Positions 21,416-32,405 of a stretch of 64,000 bases of DNA are shown here, piece by piece. Position 1 is the stretch's first letter. Each line of letters begins with the position of its first letter. The stretch spans positions 56,368,648 through 56,432,647 of the forward strand of contig NC_090738.1 in assembly GCF_036898095.1 (NCBI RefSeq), in the 5' to 3' direction. The notes under the pieces were generated by a model. That model saw nothing but the letters and a program-made list of their open reading frames with translations, had not been told where the DNA came from and did no database searches. Origin of the DNA: Palaemon carinicauda. Its lineage: Eukaryota > Arthropoda > Malacostraca > Decapoda > Palaemonidae. A program made the translations under genes and the position numbers.

Positions 21416-22275
21416 TCCGGGGACATGGCGTCCACCGCTTCTGCCTTGGGATCCTCGTAAGGGGCCACATATCGAGGAAGTTTATTGTTGTCCCTCGTCA
21501 CGAAGAGATCGATCTGGAGTTCCGGGACTTGGTGAGAGATGAAGGAGAATGATCTTGCGTCTAGAGACCATTCCGACTCTATGGGGCTTGTCCTTGATAG
21601 AGCGTCCGCCGTCACGTTGCGGAATCCTTGTAGGTGAACTGCAGACAGGTGCCATTTCTTCCTTTCTGCCAGACGAAAGATAGGGAGAAGCACCTGATTT
21701 ATCTGGGGCGATCTCGAGCCCTGACGATTGAGACATCTGACTACCACCAAGTTGTCCAGAGTCAGACGGATGTGGATCGAGGGAGGCGGGGAGAGTTTCT
21801 TCAGGGTGAGAAGAACCGCCATGGCCTCCAAGATGTTGATGTGAAACGTCTTGAATACTGTAGACCATGTTCCTTGAACCTGCTGTTGGTGGGAGTGACC
21901 TCCCCAACCCTCCAGAGAAGCATCCGTGTGGATGTTGATCGATGGAGGCGGGTGTTGAAGAGAGATGGACCTTTTCAGGGCCTTTGCTTCTGACCATGGC
22001 TTTAAAAGTAAGCGAAGTCTGTTCGGAAGCCGTCTCTTGAGGTCTCTTCGAGCGATGGATGCGAATCGTCTCCAGACTCCCGCGACATCCTTTAGCTGTG
22101 CGCGAAGCACTGGGTTTGTCACTGAGGCTAACTGTAGAGAGCCGAGAACTTGTTCCTGTTGTCGTCTTGAGATCCGTTTGGATTTTAGAAGCCTTCTGAC
22201 AGACCCTGCTATTTCTTTCCTTTTCTTCTGTGGAATGGAAAGGCGGTGTGACTGAAGGTCCCAATGGATTCCCAA
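21151..22275 (-). pseudogene. DIRS RT thumb, RNase H and Dam-like domain, copy A
   Basis: A 374-codon stretch continuing RT after a TGG to TAG stop at 22276. It opens with MGIHWDLQSHRLSIP (RT motif E region). RNase H follows with Asp in NIHTDASLEGWGGH, Glu in LEAMAVLLTL, Asp in LTLDN and Asp in VTADALSR: a full catalytic set. The last about 130 residues resemble phage-type Dam methyltransferases in order: DLFVTRDNNK, SPDW, YLFPPPNLL in place of NPPY, then LVAPKWPRSNWYP. It overlaps the recombinase frame by about 265 bp. Confidence 0.75.
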
Positions 22276-22990
22276 CTATTGGAACTTCTGAGCTGGAGAG
22301 AGGCGAGATTTCTCGGCGTTTATCTTGAAACCCAGATGCACTAGGAACTGGGTGACTTTGTTGCAGGATTGCAGACAATCTTCGGGCGATGTCGCCCAGA
22401 CTAGCCAGTCGTCTATGTAGGCCATCACTTGGACGCCCTGAAGACGTAGCTGTTGGACGATTGCTTCTGCCAGCTTGGTGAAGATTCGTGGAGCCACGTT
22501 GAGCCCGAAGGGCATGGCCCAGAAGGCGTAACTTTTCCTTTGGAGTCGAAATCCTAGGTAGGAGGAAGCGTAGTGATTCATTGGAATGTGCCAGTAGGCA
22601 TCCGCAAGGTCTATGGAGACCGTGTAGGCCCTGTGAGGCAGAAGGGTCCTTATCTGTTGCAGAGTCAGCATCTTGAATTTGTTGTTCGCAATGAACTTGT
22701 TGAGAGGGGACAAGTCTAGAATGACTCTGAGTTTGTTTGAGTCTTTCTTGGGAACACAAAAGAGTCTCCCTTGGAACCTGGTTGACTTTACCCTCCTGAT
22801 CACCTTCTTGTTCAAGAGTTCCAGGACATATTCTTCCAGGAGGGGGGTTGACTGTTGGAAGAATTGCTGGAAGGATGGGGGTGGTTGAATCCAGCTCCAG
22901 CAAAGTCATTTCTTGACAATGCTGTGTGCCCAAGGATCGAAGGTCCAACGATCCTGGAATTGGCGGAGTCTTCCTCCCACCGGAAGCACT
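22276..22990 (-). pseudogene. DIRS reverse transcriptase fingers/palm, copy A
   Basis: RT with KRVKSTRFQGRLF-type fingers (VIRRVKSTRF here), motif A SIDLADAYWHIP, motif B MPFGLNVAPRIF and motif C YIDDW. A GGA to TGA stop lies near 22906 upstream and a TGG to TAG stop ends it at 22276. The frame overlaps the 3' end of gag and is +1 relative to it; the overlap is open back to 23307. Confidence 0.75.
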
Positions 22991-24949
22991 TCATTGCTTC
23001 TGGTATCCCGAGGGTTTGCCACCTCGGCCGCTAGGTCCCCTTCCTCCTCTGCCTCTGGAGGGACGGCGAGAAGAATCTCTGCCGGATCCTTTGCCTGAGC
23101 CCCTACCTCTGGGACGAAAGGTAGTAGAATGTTGCTCATAGGCAGGGGTGAAGACCGGTGACTGCGACACCACCGTCCGGGGGACCAGTTGAAAGGTCTG
23201 CTGTGGCTGTGTGGCCACTTGAGGAGTAGCGGAACCCGGAAGCTGACGTCTCGGTTGACGTTGCTGGGGTCTAGGTTTTGAGGATTTCCTCCTAGGCTGA
23301 GGGCCATCGTCCTGAGAGGACTTCCTCTTTCGGGACATACCCCACTTGTGGAGAAGGTTCCGGTTCTCCGTGGCAGCTTTGTCCACTATCTCTTTCACCA
23401 AGGCAGACGGGAAGAGATGTTTGCCCCAGATATTGGAGGAAATCAGTCTCCAAGGTTCGTGTTTCACCGTTGCACTGGCGAACACGAATTCTCTACAGGC
23501 TCTGCGAGCCCTAGCGAAACTGTACAGATCCTTGGTCACAGTAGCCAGGTGTGACTAAGCGAGGACCATGTAAAAGTACGGGACTCTGGTGTCCCCGGCC
23601 ATGAGTTCTAGCTGTACCTGATGTGACAGCGAAGCGGCGAGTCTCTCCTTCGTATCCTGTTCCCTACGAAGGAGATGATCATTCAGTCGTGGGAGGTCCT
23701 CGTTGAACTGACGACCAGCCACATCAGGTTCTAGTTTCCCTACATTGAAAGTAAGCTGGACGTCTTTCCAGTACCTGTCATCGGGGGGAAGAGTGAGGGA
23801 GAAGGGTCTGCACTCCTCCAGTGCAGGGCAAGGCTTCCCTTCCTCCACAGCCTTCATGACCGCTTGGAAGGCCTTTTCAATGAAGGGGAAGGTCGCAGTA
23901 GCTGGAGCAACAAAGGTTGAATGCTTCTTGCTCAGCGCTGGCATCTTGGAGTTTGTGAAACCCCGACTCTTCACTGCTTGAGCTAGCATAGCTTGGGCCT
24001 TCGCGAGATTGAACACTGTCACTTCCTTAGGTTCCGTCTCTTCTTTTGAGGCTGGTTCAGACCTGAGCCGGACGTAACAGTCCGGATAAGCCTCGAAGTT
24101 CGGGAAGAACTTCACTTCTTCCAGAAGAATAGAGCCAACCCTTTCACTAATGAAGATTTTGCCAGTAGTGATTGGCATATGCTCAGCGTATCTCCAAGGG
24201 TTAGCTTCCGAGCAGGTGGGGAGGTCCTTAACCGAAATCTTTTTCGGTTGTTGGAAGCCGACGAGAGTCGTCCGGAATTGTTCCTGGGTCTCTCTCGGCT
24301 TCTTGTCCATGAGGGCTTCAGGCATTCTGAAGACCTCTTGAGTAGCCGATGGAAGAGGGTCCGGGGTGGCAGAAGTCGAAGGAACAGGTTCCTCAGATGG
24401 CACTGGAGTTGCTGGGGGAGCTAGAGCGACCTCGTTCTCCGAGTCAGGGTATTCCACCTGATCTTCCTCATAGTCGAATTCTTCGCCCATGAGGTTCTTC
24501 TCCGTCTCTTCAGACACCTCCGACATACGTTCCACGTTGTCGGACTCAAGATGGCACTCACGCATGGACTGTGCCATGACGATGTCGGGTTCGACCACTA
24601 TTTGGACGGTGGGAATTTGTTCTCAAGGGACCACCGAGTCCTTGGATGCTTTCGGAAAAAGCAAAGCCCTCAAGTCCTCATTGGGAAGATACGGTCCAGA
24701 GACGTTCTTTTGGAAGCCTCGCACCCATTTGCGTAGCTTCTCTCTAGCTATGTCCCTTACCTCCGTGGTAGGAGGATCGTTGAACGCCTCGTCAAGAAGA
24801 CTCTTGCAGACTGAGCAGTTCTGCGGGTCCCAAAATTTAAGGTCGCCTTTCTTGGCGGCGCAGGGGGCATGGGTCCGGCACGCCTTGTGCCCGTAGAAGT
24901 TCGGGCGCTTAACTCCACAGAAGTTGCTTTCACACTTCACATACTCCTC
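22991..24949 (-). pseudogene. DIRS gag, copy A (two nonsense changes)
   Basis: Subfamily I gag, about 650 codons from EEYVKCESNFCG to YQKQ. The N-terminus has a Cys/His cluster (CESNFC, H-x3-C, C-x2-C in CSVCKSLL), then a helix-rich KLRKWVRGFQKN segment, an acidic linker, the long conserved middle domain, the basic RKRKSSQDDG/RRKSSKPRP patch and an RGG/SGR-rich tail. Stops: CAA to TGA near 24622 and AAG to TAG at 23555-23557. Without these two changes the frame is continuous. The open pieces are 24949-24623, 24598-23555 and 23539-22991. Confidence 0.8.
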
Positions 24950-25088
24950 CTGTAAAAGAAAGAGATCATGAGTACATGGAAGGCATAAGAATGATTTACA
25001 TTACTCTAGACTTAAGAATAACTTAATCTATAATAGCATATTAATGTTCAAGATTGATGAGCAGGAAGGGAAGTAGATTGACACATAC
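24950..25088 (-). other. Putative intron upstream of gag, copy A
   Basis: 139 bp with donor CACAA/GTATGTGT and acceptor TTTCTTTTACAG/GAGGAG. The same donor and acceptor recur in copies 1, 2, 3 and B at 141-154 bp, while the sequence between is less conserved. Confidence 0.5.
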
Positions 25089-27334
25089 TTGTGAATCCCG
25101 CCCAGCCGGTTACCGTAACCTTATCCCTAGACAATTCCTTAGGACCCGAGGGTCTCAAATGAGGGAAAATCCGTATGGATGAGCCAAGCTAGGCTTCCTA
25201 AAAAGGAATTGTCCGCAGAGTGTAAAAGGATCTGAGACCACTCAGAGCCTTGGGGGAGAGGGGAAAATAGGATAAACCCCTTAGTAAAATGTAGGTTCCG
25301 GCAATCGACTGCACTGAGATGCACAGAATATGCTGGAAATGTTGTAATGTGCAATCAAACAGCATAGCCACTATATTAGTTGGTATAACAATACCTATAT
25401 GGAGGTGGCCAGGCTATCTGGCTGCATCAGATTGACTGCTGGCAGCCAAGGAAGGGGTACATGTCCCTTAGAGCCTCATTAGGGGCCGCCGGCAGACCGA
25501 TGGCAAGCCGGAGGCCGGTCCTGCAGGGTGGAAAACATCAAGGAAGACACACTGAGCAACCGAGATGGACAATACCACAGTGGCAACCGCCGGCACAGCG
25601 ACGGATCGCCGGCAGAAGTGGCAGGCTTCAGCAGCCGGAGGCTGACGGCATGGTGAACCTTAGTTCAATTCATAAGATATATATATATATAAAGGGTGGA
25701 TACCTGGATTGCCGGCAATCAATGCCGGCATGTGGGCGGCAGTCTCCGGCAATCGGCCGGCTGTCGCTAGGTAAATATAAGGGGTGGGACCTGATGGAAG
25801 GTGGCAGGTTCCGGCACGTGGTAGGCTGACGTCTAGAGGGGAGGTATCTTATGAATAGAGGTCACCTGAGGTAGTGGCGGTTATCGCCGGCAGTAGAGGC
25901 GGCAAGGGACCGGCACCATGATAGAGAGAGAGAAAGGTAAGGAGGGATGGGAAGGGTAATATCCTATACCCCTCCGGCATCCCTCCGGAGAGAGTGCACT
26001 CATGATAGGAGTAGGTACTACTAACATCTGGCGGCAGTGGGCCCGCAGACGGCCGGGAGCCTGAGGTAACCCAAGGGAGGGATAGAGAGCACTAAAAGAG
26101 GGGGAATCCTCCGCCGGCAGGACCGCCGCCGGCAACCACCCTTATAGAACGCTATGAAGGGTATGTGTACCAGAGCGGCCAGCTCAGCAGGAGAACAAGG
26201 TTAACACTACCACTCCACCAAAGGGAGGAGTTGAAGGACCGAGGACAGGGGTGTGTAGGCAGGCCTACACCAAAGGGATAGAGTGGGGAGGGAGAAGTAG
26301 GGGTCTTTCTTAAATGGGTAGACTCTGTATGAGAGAGGCCACCAAGGCAAGGGAGAACACTCCCTAACCTAGGATAGGTAGCCCAGATCAGGTACAGTAC
26401 TAATGTACTGTCCTAAACTATAATAAGCCAGAGTCTGCCCCCAGAGCTTAACCTAGATTAGGAGGACCAACTCCTAGGCTAGGAAAGCCTGGAAAGACAC
26501 ATCGCTAGTTGCAGGGAGGAAGGAGTAACCCAACCAAGTGCAACTGGGGAAGGGCAGAGCCCTTCCTAATGTCTCAGGCGTGACCCTAAGGGGGGTTCAT
26601 TCCCTTAAGGTAGGCTGAGAAGCGATAAATACTCTAGGTGAAGACAAGATTCTCCCTATTATAGAATAAGGGAAAAGCAAGACTACCCAGAGGGAATTAC
26701 CTGTAGGTAAGAGGAATAGGAAGCATACAAGGGTTCCTACATTACGTTAGGAGGGGGTTGGTACACAAACCAACTCAGTCCCTTGTATGGTCCCCGAAGG
26801 CAAAAACACTTACATCACAGTAACTAGTATGTTTAATAATGCCAAAATCTTCATATCTTAACTTAGAAACACTGATATATATCATGCATGAAAGAGAGCA
26901 CTAGGCTGTCAAGCCTAGGGGCTAGGCTAGCGATCTAGTATGGGGTTGATCAATGACCGTAAGTCTGACGAGCGCTAAAACACGATATAATGATTTCCTA
27001 GCTATGAAGACTAAATAACTAATAATATTAATTAGTTAAAGGACCAGAGAAGGATGTTCTGGCTAACTAAATAAAGCATGCAACGTGAACAGCGACGCCG
27101 TCATGGCGCGTCCGGTATCGGCACAGCTCCGCCACAAAACATAATATTTTAGGAAAAATAGAAGTTCATTCACGGCCAGAGCTTATTTAAACAATACTAG
27201 GACCTGGTACTCAACTTTCCAGAAGAAGGCGAGGCTGAAGGCTGCAACATAACGGCGATGTAAGCAGATAACAGAGGCACTTGGGAAAATCCGACTTAGC
27301 GTAGGAGCTACAAGCGAAAGGATGAGGACGGACA
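25089..27334 (-). other. Leader of DIRS copy A
   Basis: About 2.2 kb. Inner part 25440-26140 is GC-rich with many GCCGGC palindromes and a short TA run near 25678-25692. The outer part holds GTACAGTACTAATGTACTG (about 26393), the gene-free AT-rich block with TAACTAATAATATTAATTAG (about 27017), and a minus-strand ATG-initiated short frame (MLQPSASPSSGKLST, near 27250). Open frames seen here differ between copies and are not called. Confidence 0.65.
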
Positions 27335-27676
27335 TGACGTCATTTAGCAATGGCGTCCGTTTGTTTACGTTTCGAGTACCAAAAGTAGCCACGGATGAGA
27401 GTAACTTTGGAACGGCTCCTCAGTTACTCAGCCACCTTTCCATATCGAAGTGTTAACTCTATATGGGGTGCAGATAGCTATGTGGCGTGTTCATACATGC
27501 GTCCCTTGTTGATATACGATATCCTAGAGGGAAACCTTTAGGGTACTCGCACCAGAAGTTAGAATTCTGTGATAACCTTTAGTTTAATTCTCTGGGAATA
27601 TCCACTGTAGTTAAATATACCCTAGGAAACTACTGAAGGAACCTTCCATCGGGACAACATGGCTTGAGCCCAAAAA
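27335..27676 (-). repeat. Left ITR of DIRS copy A
   Basis: About 340 bp, inverted relative to 18766-19257. Contains GGTGCAGATAGCTATGTGGC and ends in CTTGAGCCCAAAAA. Confidence 0.8.
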
Positions 27677-27968
27677 GGATACTATCGGCATAATATAACT
27701 AATTCCTAGCAATGAAGACTAAACAACTAATGCTGATAATTAGTTATAAGACCGGGAAGGGTTGTTCTGGCTAACTAAATAAAGCATGCGAGGCAAACAA
27801 CCGCGTCCAACATGACGCCTCTGGTCAAGGTACAGCTCCGCCACAAAACACGGTATTTTAAGATAAAAAGGCGTTATTTACGGCTGAAGCTTATTTATAC
27901 AATGCAAGAATATGGTACTCAACTTTCCAGAAGAAGGCGAGGCAGAAGATTGCGACATGATAAATTAC
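27677..27968 (-). mobile_element. Outer-leader fragment of an older DIRS copy (F)
   Basis: An inverted copy of about 28390-28655 (ACTATCGGCATAATATAACT; CAAGAATATGGTACTCAACT). Copy A abuts one side and the left tip of copy 2 the other, so this is what remains of an older minus-strand DIRS into which both inserted. It makes a local inverted repeat around the left ITR of copy 2. Confidence 0.75.
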
Positions 27969-28312
27969 TTTTTTGGGCTGAAGCCATGACGTCCTGATGG
28001 AAGATTCCTTTGGTAGCTTCCTCAGGGTATATATGTCTACAGTGGATATTCCCAGAGAATTAAACCAAAGGTTTCACAGAATTCTAACTTCTGGCGAGAG
28101 TACCCTAAAGGTTTCCCTTTAGGATATCGTATATCAACAGGGGACGTATGCTTTGACACGCCACATGGCTATCTGCACCCCACATAGCATTTACGCTTCG
28201 AGGGGGAAAGGTTGTGAGATAACTGAGGAGCCGTTGCAGTTATCCTCCTACGTTACTGTTACGGTACCTCGCGACGTAAACAAACGGCAGTCATAGCCGT
28301 CCTCTTCATTCC
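27969..28312 (+). repeat. Left ITR of DIRS copy 2
   Basis: About 344 bp, nearly an exact reverse complement of the outer part of 35758-36258. It lacks the inner GACGTCACGTCC segment present in the right ITR. Confidence 0.8.
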
Positions 28313-28428
28313 AAATCTTGTAGCGATCTACGTTGTTTGTTTTTTTCCCAGTGATCGATTTTTATCACAATGTCACAACCTTCGGCCTCGCCTTCTTCTT
28401 GAAAGTTGAGTACCATGTTCTTGTATTG

Positions 28429-28436
28429 TATAAATA
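28429..28436 (+). promoter_or_regulatory. TATA-like motif in the DIRS leader (copy 2)
   Basis: TATAAATA within TTGTATTGTATAAATAAGCT, about 460 bp from the left tip. The same sequence is at 40871-40878 in fragment G, while subfamily I copies have TTTAAATA there. A plausible core promoter, inferred from sequence and position only. Confidence 0.4.
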
Positions 28437-30315
28437 AGCTCTGGCCGTAAAGTAATGATTCTTTATCCTTAAATCTTGAGTTTTATGGCGGAGCTGTGCC
28501 CTGACCGGAGGCGTCATGTTACGATGCCACTGTTCGCAACGCATGCCTTATCTAGTTAGCCAGAACAGCTTTCCCGGTCTCATAACTAATTAAATATCAT
28601 TAGTTATTTAGTCTTCATTGCTAGGAATTAGTTATATTATGCCGATAGTATTCTTCGGCGAACTTAGTTAGCCGAACCCTATGCTAGCCTACTAGCCTAA
28701 CCCTATGCTCGATGCCTAAGTGTTCATGTTTACTTCCTGCATGATATGATAAGTGTTCCTAGTGTTTTAAAAATTTCTGAAATGAAGATATAGGCATTTA
28801 TACATACAAGATTCAGTGTTGCACATGTATTTTCCCCTTCTAGGGACCATACAAGGGATCGTGCGTGGTCCGTCCAATGACACACTCCCCTAACCTATCG
28901 TTGGGGCTCATTTATGCTTCCTTATCTCCCCTGTTACCTTACAAGGGTAACCTCCTCCCTCTGGATAGCTATGCTATATCCTAGCCCTCTTACCTTGAAT
29001 GACTTTTGGGTAGGTTAGGCTAAGGTTGTTCTTTCCTTCTCCTCGCCATTGTTCATGGCCCGAGCTTGGACAGAACCCCAGAGTAACCGTCGTTCACCCC
29101 AGCCCACCTTAGGAGAACGTCTTCTCCCTATGGTATCGACTGATGTTGAAGGTGGAAGGGCTCTGCCTTTCCGCCTAGACTGCACTTGGTTGGGACACGT
29201 CCCTTCCTCCCTGTAGCCTAGCGATTTGTCCTAGCACCCAAACAGTTCCCCCTCTCTTGGGAGTGTAAGGGTGTGTAACCCACCCCTTCCGCTCCCTCTC
29301 AGGACCCTCTCCGCCCTCCCTACTCTGTCCCTTTGTGTTGGCTTGCCATCACACCCCTGTCCGCCATCCTACAACTCCTCGCTTGCGGCGAGTTGTGGGA
29401 CTGGCTGTGCTCTTCTGCTAGGTGGTCCGTTCTGCTACACTTCCCTACATAGTTGAACTATGGGGTGGTGCCGGCGGTCGGCCTGCCGGCGGAGGACCTC
29501 CCTCCTTGAGTGTTCTCTGATCCTCCCTTGGATTACCACAGGCATCATAGCCGCCGGATGATAGGCGTATCCCCTCCTATCATGAGAACACTCCTTCCGG
29601 AGGAAGGTTAGTTTGGGTATTGGGTATTACCCTTTCTTACCTTCCCTCCTTACCTTTCCCTCTCTCTATCTTGGTGCCGGTCATCTCGGGTAACCTTTTT
29701 GCTTCATTGAATGCTGTCAGCTAAGGTTTACCGGGGCCGACAACCTGCTGGCTGCCGGGGGCCGCTGTCCTGCCGCTGATCCACCGTCTTGCCGGCGATC
29801 GCCATTCCTAGCGTCTTCCTGTCTCTCTGCCACTTAGTTTGTGGCCATGGATAGGTTCATCTCGCTGGACGGGCCTCCAGCCTGCCGTCAGTCTGCCGGC
29901 GCTCCCAGCCGCGGCTTACAGTGGACAATTACCCCTCCCCGGCTGCCGGCCCCATGCCGGCAGTCACTATCGTGCAGCCGGGTAGACTAGCCGTTGCTTC
30001 TCTGGTATTTCATACCTTAGAACAGTGACTGTTGTATACGGTTGTACAGTAAAACATTTCCAGCATATTCTGTGCTTCCTAGTGCAGTCTCTTGCCGGGA
30101 CTAATCCTACAAAACGGGGGTTTATCCTATTTTCCCCCTTCTCTCTATATGATCTGAATGAATTCAGGTCTACACCTCTCTGTAATTAATTCCTCAGAGG
30201 AAGCCTAAGCTTGGCTCATCCAAACGGATGCTCTTTCTCTCCTCTAGAACCCTACAGGTCCTAAGGAACTAATTATAGGGAAAAGTCACGGCAATTGGCT
30301 GGGCAGGATTCACAA
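28437..30315 (+). other. Leader of DIRS copy 2
   Basis: No supported gene. The outer half is AT-rich; 29465-29965 is GC-rich with GCCGGC-containing palindromes and is shorter than in other copies because of a deletion near 29545. Ends at the intron donor. Confidence 0.65.
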
Positions 30316-30469
30316 GTATGTCTTCCTACTTCCTTTCTAGCTCACCTATTCTGAGCTCATAAAGAAATTAATCTTATATTTTATAAGTTGTAGCTTACAC
30401 CTTACTTTAAAATTACTGTAAGTCATATTATAATGACTTCCAAGTACTCATTGTCTCTTTCTTTTACAG
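30316..30469 (+). other. Putative intron upstream of gag, copy 2
   Basis: 154 bp from CACAA/GTATGT to TCTTTCTTTTACAG. The exon that follows opens gag with GAGGAGTACGTGAAG. Confidence 0.5.
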
Positions 30470-32405
30470 GAGGAGTACGTGAAGTGTGAGAGCTCCTTCT
30501 GCGGAGTTCGTCGCCCTGACTTCTATGGGCATCTGGCGTGCCAGACCCTCGCCGCCTGTGCTGTGAAGAAGGGGAATCTCAAGTATAGGGATCTGCAGAT
30601 CTGTGCAATCTGCAAAAGCCTTCTTGATGAGGCGTTCGACAACCCTCCGTCTGCGGAGGCCAGGGACAATGCTCAAGAGAAACTGCGCAAGTGAGTGCGC
30701 GGTTTCCAAAAGAACGCCACCGGGCCTTATCTCCCCAATGAGAAGATGAGGGCCCTTCTCTTCCCTAAAGCTTCGGCTGATTCAGTGATCCCCAGGGATG
30801 AGATCCCCTGTGTTCAACTCGTGGTTGAACCTGACGTTTCGGCTGCTTTCCGAAAATGTCATATTGATGAAGTTGAGAAGATGTCGGATGTGTCTGACAA
30901 CACAGAAAGGACCCTCATGGGTGAGGATCTGGAGGAAGAAGAGGATCAGGTGGAGTTCCCTGATTTGGAGAGTGAGGTTGCCCAAGCACCTCCTGTGGCT
31001 CCTGTTGTGGTTCGAGGAGCCAGTGCCCTCCACTTCAACCGCTTCGCTTCCGGCGCTGCCAACCACCGAAGATACCATCCAGGTTCTGGTGGCGCTCATG
31101 GATGAGAGGTTCCGTAAGGGCCAAGAGGACCTCAAACGTCACTTCATGGGCTGGAAGCAACCGAAAAAGATTTCGGTCAAAGAACTTCCTCCCTGCTCGG
31201 TGTCAAATCCTTGGAGGTACGCCGAGCATATGCCAGTTACAACTGGCAGAATCTTCATCAACGATAAGTTGGGTGCCGTTGCCCTCGAAGAAGTAGAGTT
31301 CTTCCCCAGCTTCGAGGCGTATCCAGACTGTTATGTCCGACTCAGGTCCAAGCCGGCCTCCAAGGAGGAGACCGAACCCAAAGAAGTGATCGTGTTCGAG
31401 CACTCTAAAGCCCAGGCTATGCTGGCCGATTGCCTCAAGAGCCGAGGCTTCACTAATTCGAAGATGCTGGCATTGAGCAAGAAGCATCCATCCTTTCTTG
31501 CTCCCCCTACTATGGCCTTTCCCTTCGTGGAAAAGAGCTTCAATGCTGTCATGAAGGTGGTGGAGGAAGGAAAACCCTGCCCTACACTGGAGGAGTGTAA
31601 GCCTCTCTCCTTCGCCCTTCCTCCCAACGACAAAAGCGGGAAGGATATCCAGCTTACTTTTATGGTTGGGAAACTGAAGCCTGACGTCACTGGCCGTCAG
31701 TTCAATGAAGATCTCCCCAAGCTGAACGACCACCTAATCCGTCGGGAACAGGACACCAAGGAGAGGCTAGCTGCCTCCCTATCCCTTCAAGTTCAGCTTG
31801 AAGTAATGGCCGGGGACATCAGGGTCCCGGATTTCTACATGGTTCTTGCGAAGACCCACCTTGCGACCGTGATGAAGGATTTGTACAGCTTCATCAAGGC
31901 CCGGAGAGCCTGTAGAGAGTTTGTGTTCACCAACACGGCGGTGAAACACGAACCCCGGAAACTAATCTCCTCCAACATCTGGGGCAAGCATCTCTTCCCA
32001 ACTGCTTTGTTGAAAGAGATCGTGGACAAGGCCGCCACTGAGAATCGGAACCTTCTCAGTAAGTGGGGCATGTCCCGTAAGAGAAAGTCCTCTCAGGATG
32101 AAGGCCCACAGCCTAAGAGGAAATCTGCTAAGCCAAGACCCCAGCAGCGTCAACCAAAACGCCAGTTTCCGGCTCCCGCTACTCCTCAAATAGTGGCACA
32201 GCCACAACAGACCTTTCAACTGGTCCCTCAGCCGGTGGTGTCCCAATCACCGGTCTTCACTCCTGCCTACGAAATACAGTCCACTACCTTTCGTCCCAGA
32301 GGTAGAGGGTCTGGCAGAGACTCCTCTCGTCGTCCTTCCAGAGGCAGAGGAGGAAGGGGAGAGAGCGGCCGAGGTGGCAAGCCCTCGGGAAACCAGAAGC
32401 AATGA
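30470..32405 (+). pseudogene. DIRS gag, copy 2 (one stop, one frameshift)
   Basis: About 645 codons from EEYVKCESSFCG. The N-terminal Cys/His cluster is complete (CESSFC, HLAC, CAVKK, CAICKSLL). TGG to TGA at about 30692-30694 stops it in KLRKWV. A 1-nt insertion or 2-nt loss near 31015 shifts the frame just before EEPVPSTS, close to the independent lesion in copy 1. From there a long frame runs to 32405 with the conserved middle domain, the basic RKRKSSQDEG motif, Q/P-rich linker and the RGRGSGRDSSRRPSRGRGG tail. Confidence 0.8.

Larger units (their letters stand above)
18766..27676 (-). mobile_element. DIRS copy A (structurally complete, minus strand)
   Basis: An 8.9-kb element with both ITRs, the ICR, all coding regions and leader. 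The tips are CGGGTTTTGAGC at 18772 (right end) and CTTGAGCCCAAAAA at 27676 (left end). The two ITRs share subfamily I variants (TATCACAGAATTC, TATTTAACTACAG). It appears to have inserted into the leader of an older copy whose remains lie at 27677-27968. No target-site duplication is seen, as expected for DIRS. Gag and RT carry nonsense changes and the recombinase lacks its first catalytic Arg, so the copy is not autonomous. Confidence 0.85.

Noticed and set aside
31010..31020. Programmed frameshift in gag, suggested by lesions at the same place in copies 1 and 2
   Set aside because: The two shifts go in different directions (one nucleotide lost, one gained) and copies A, B and 3 read straight through, so these are separate decay events.
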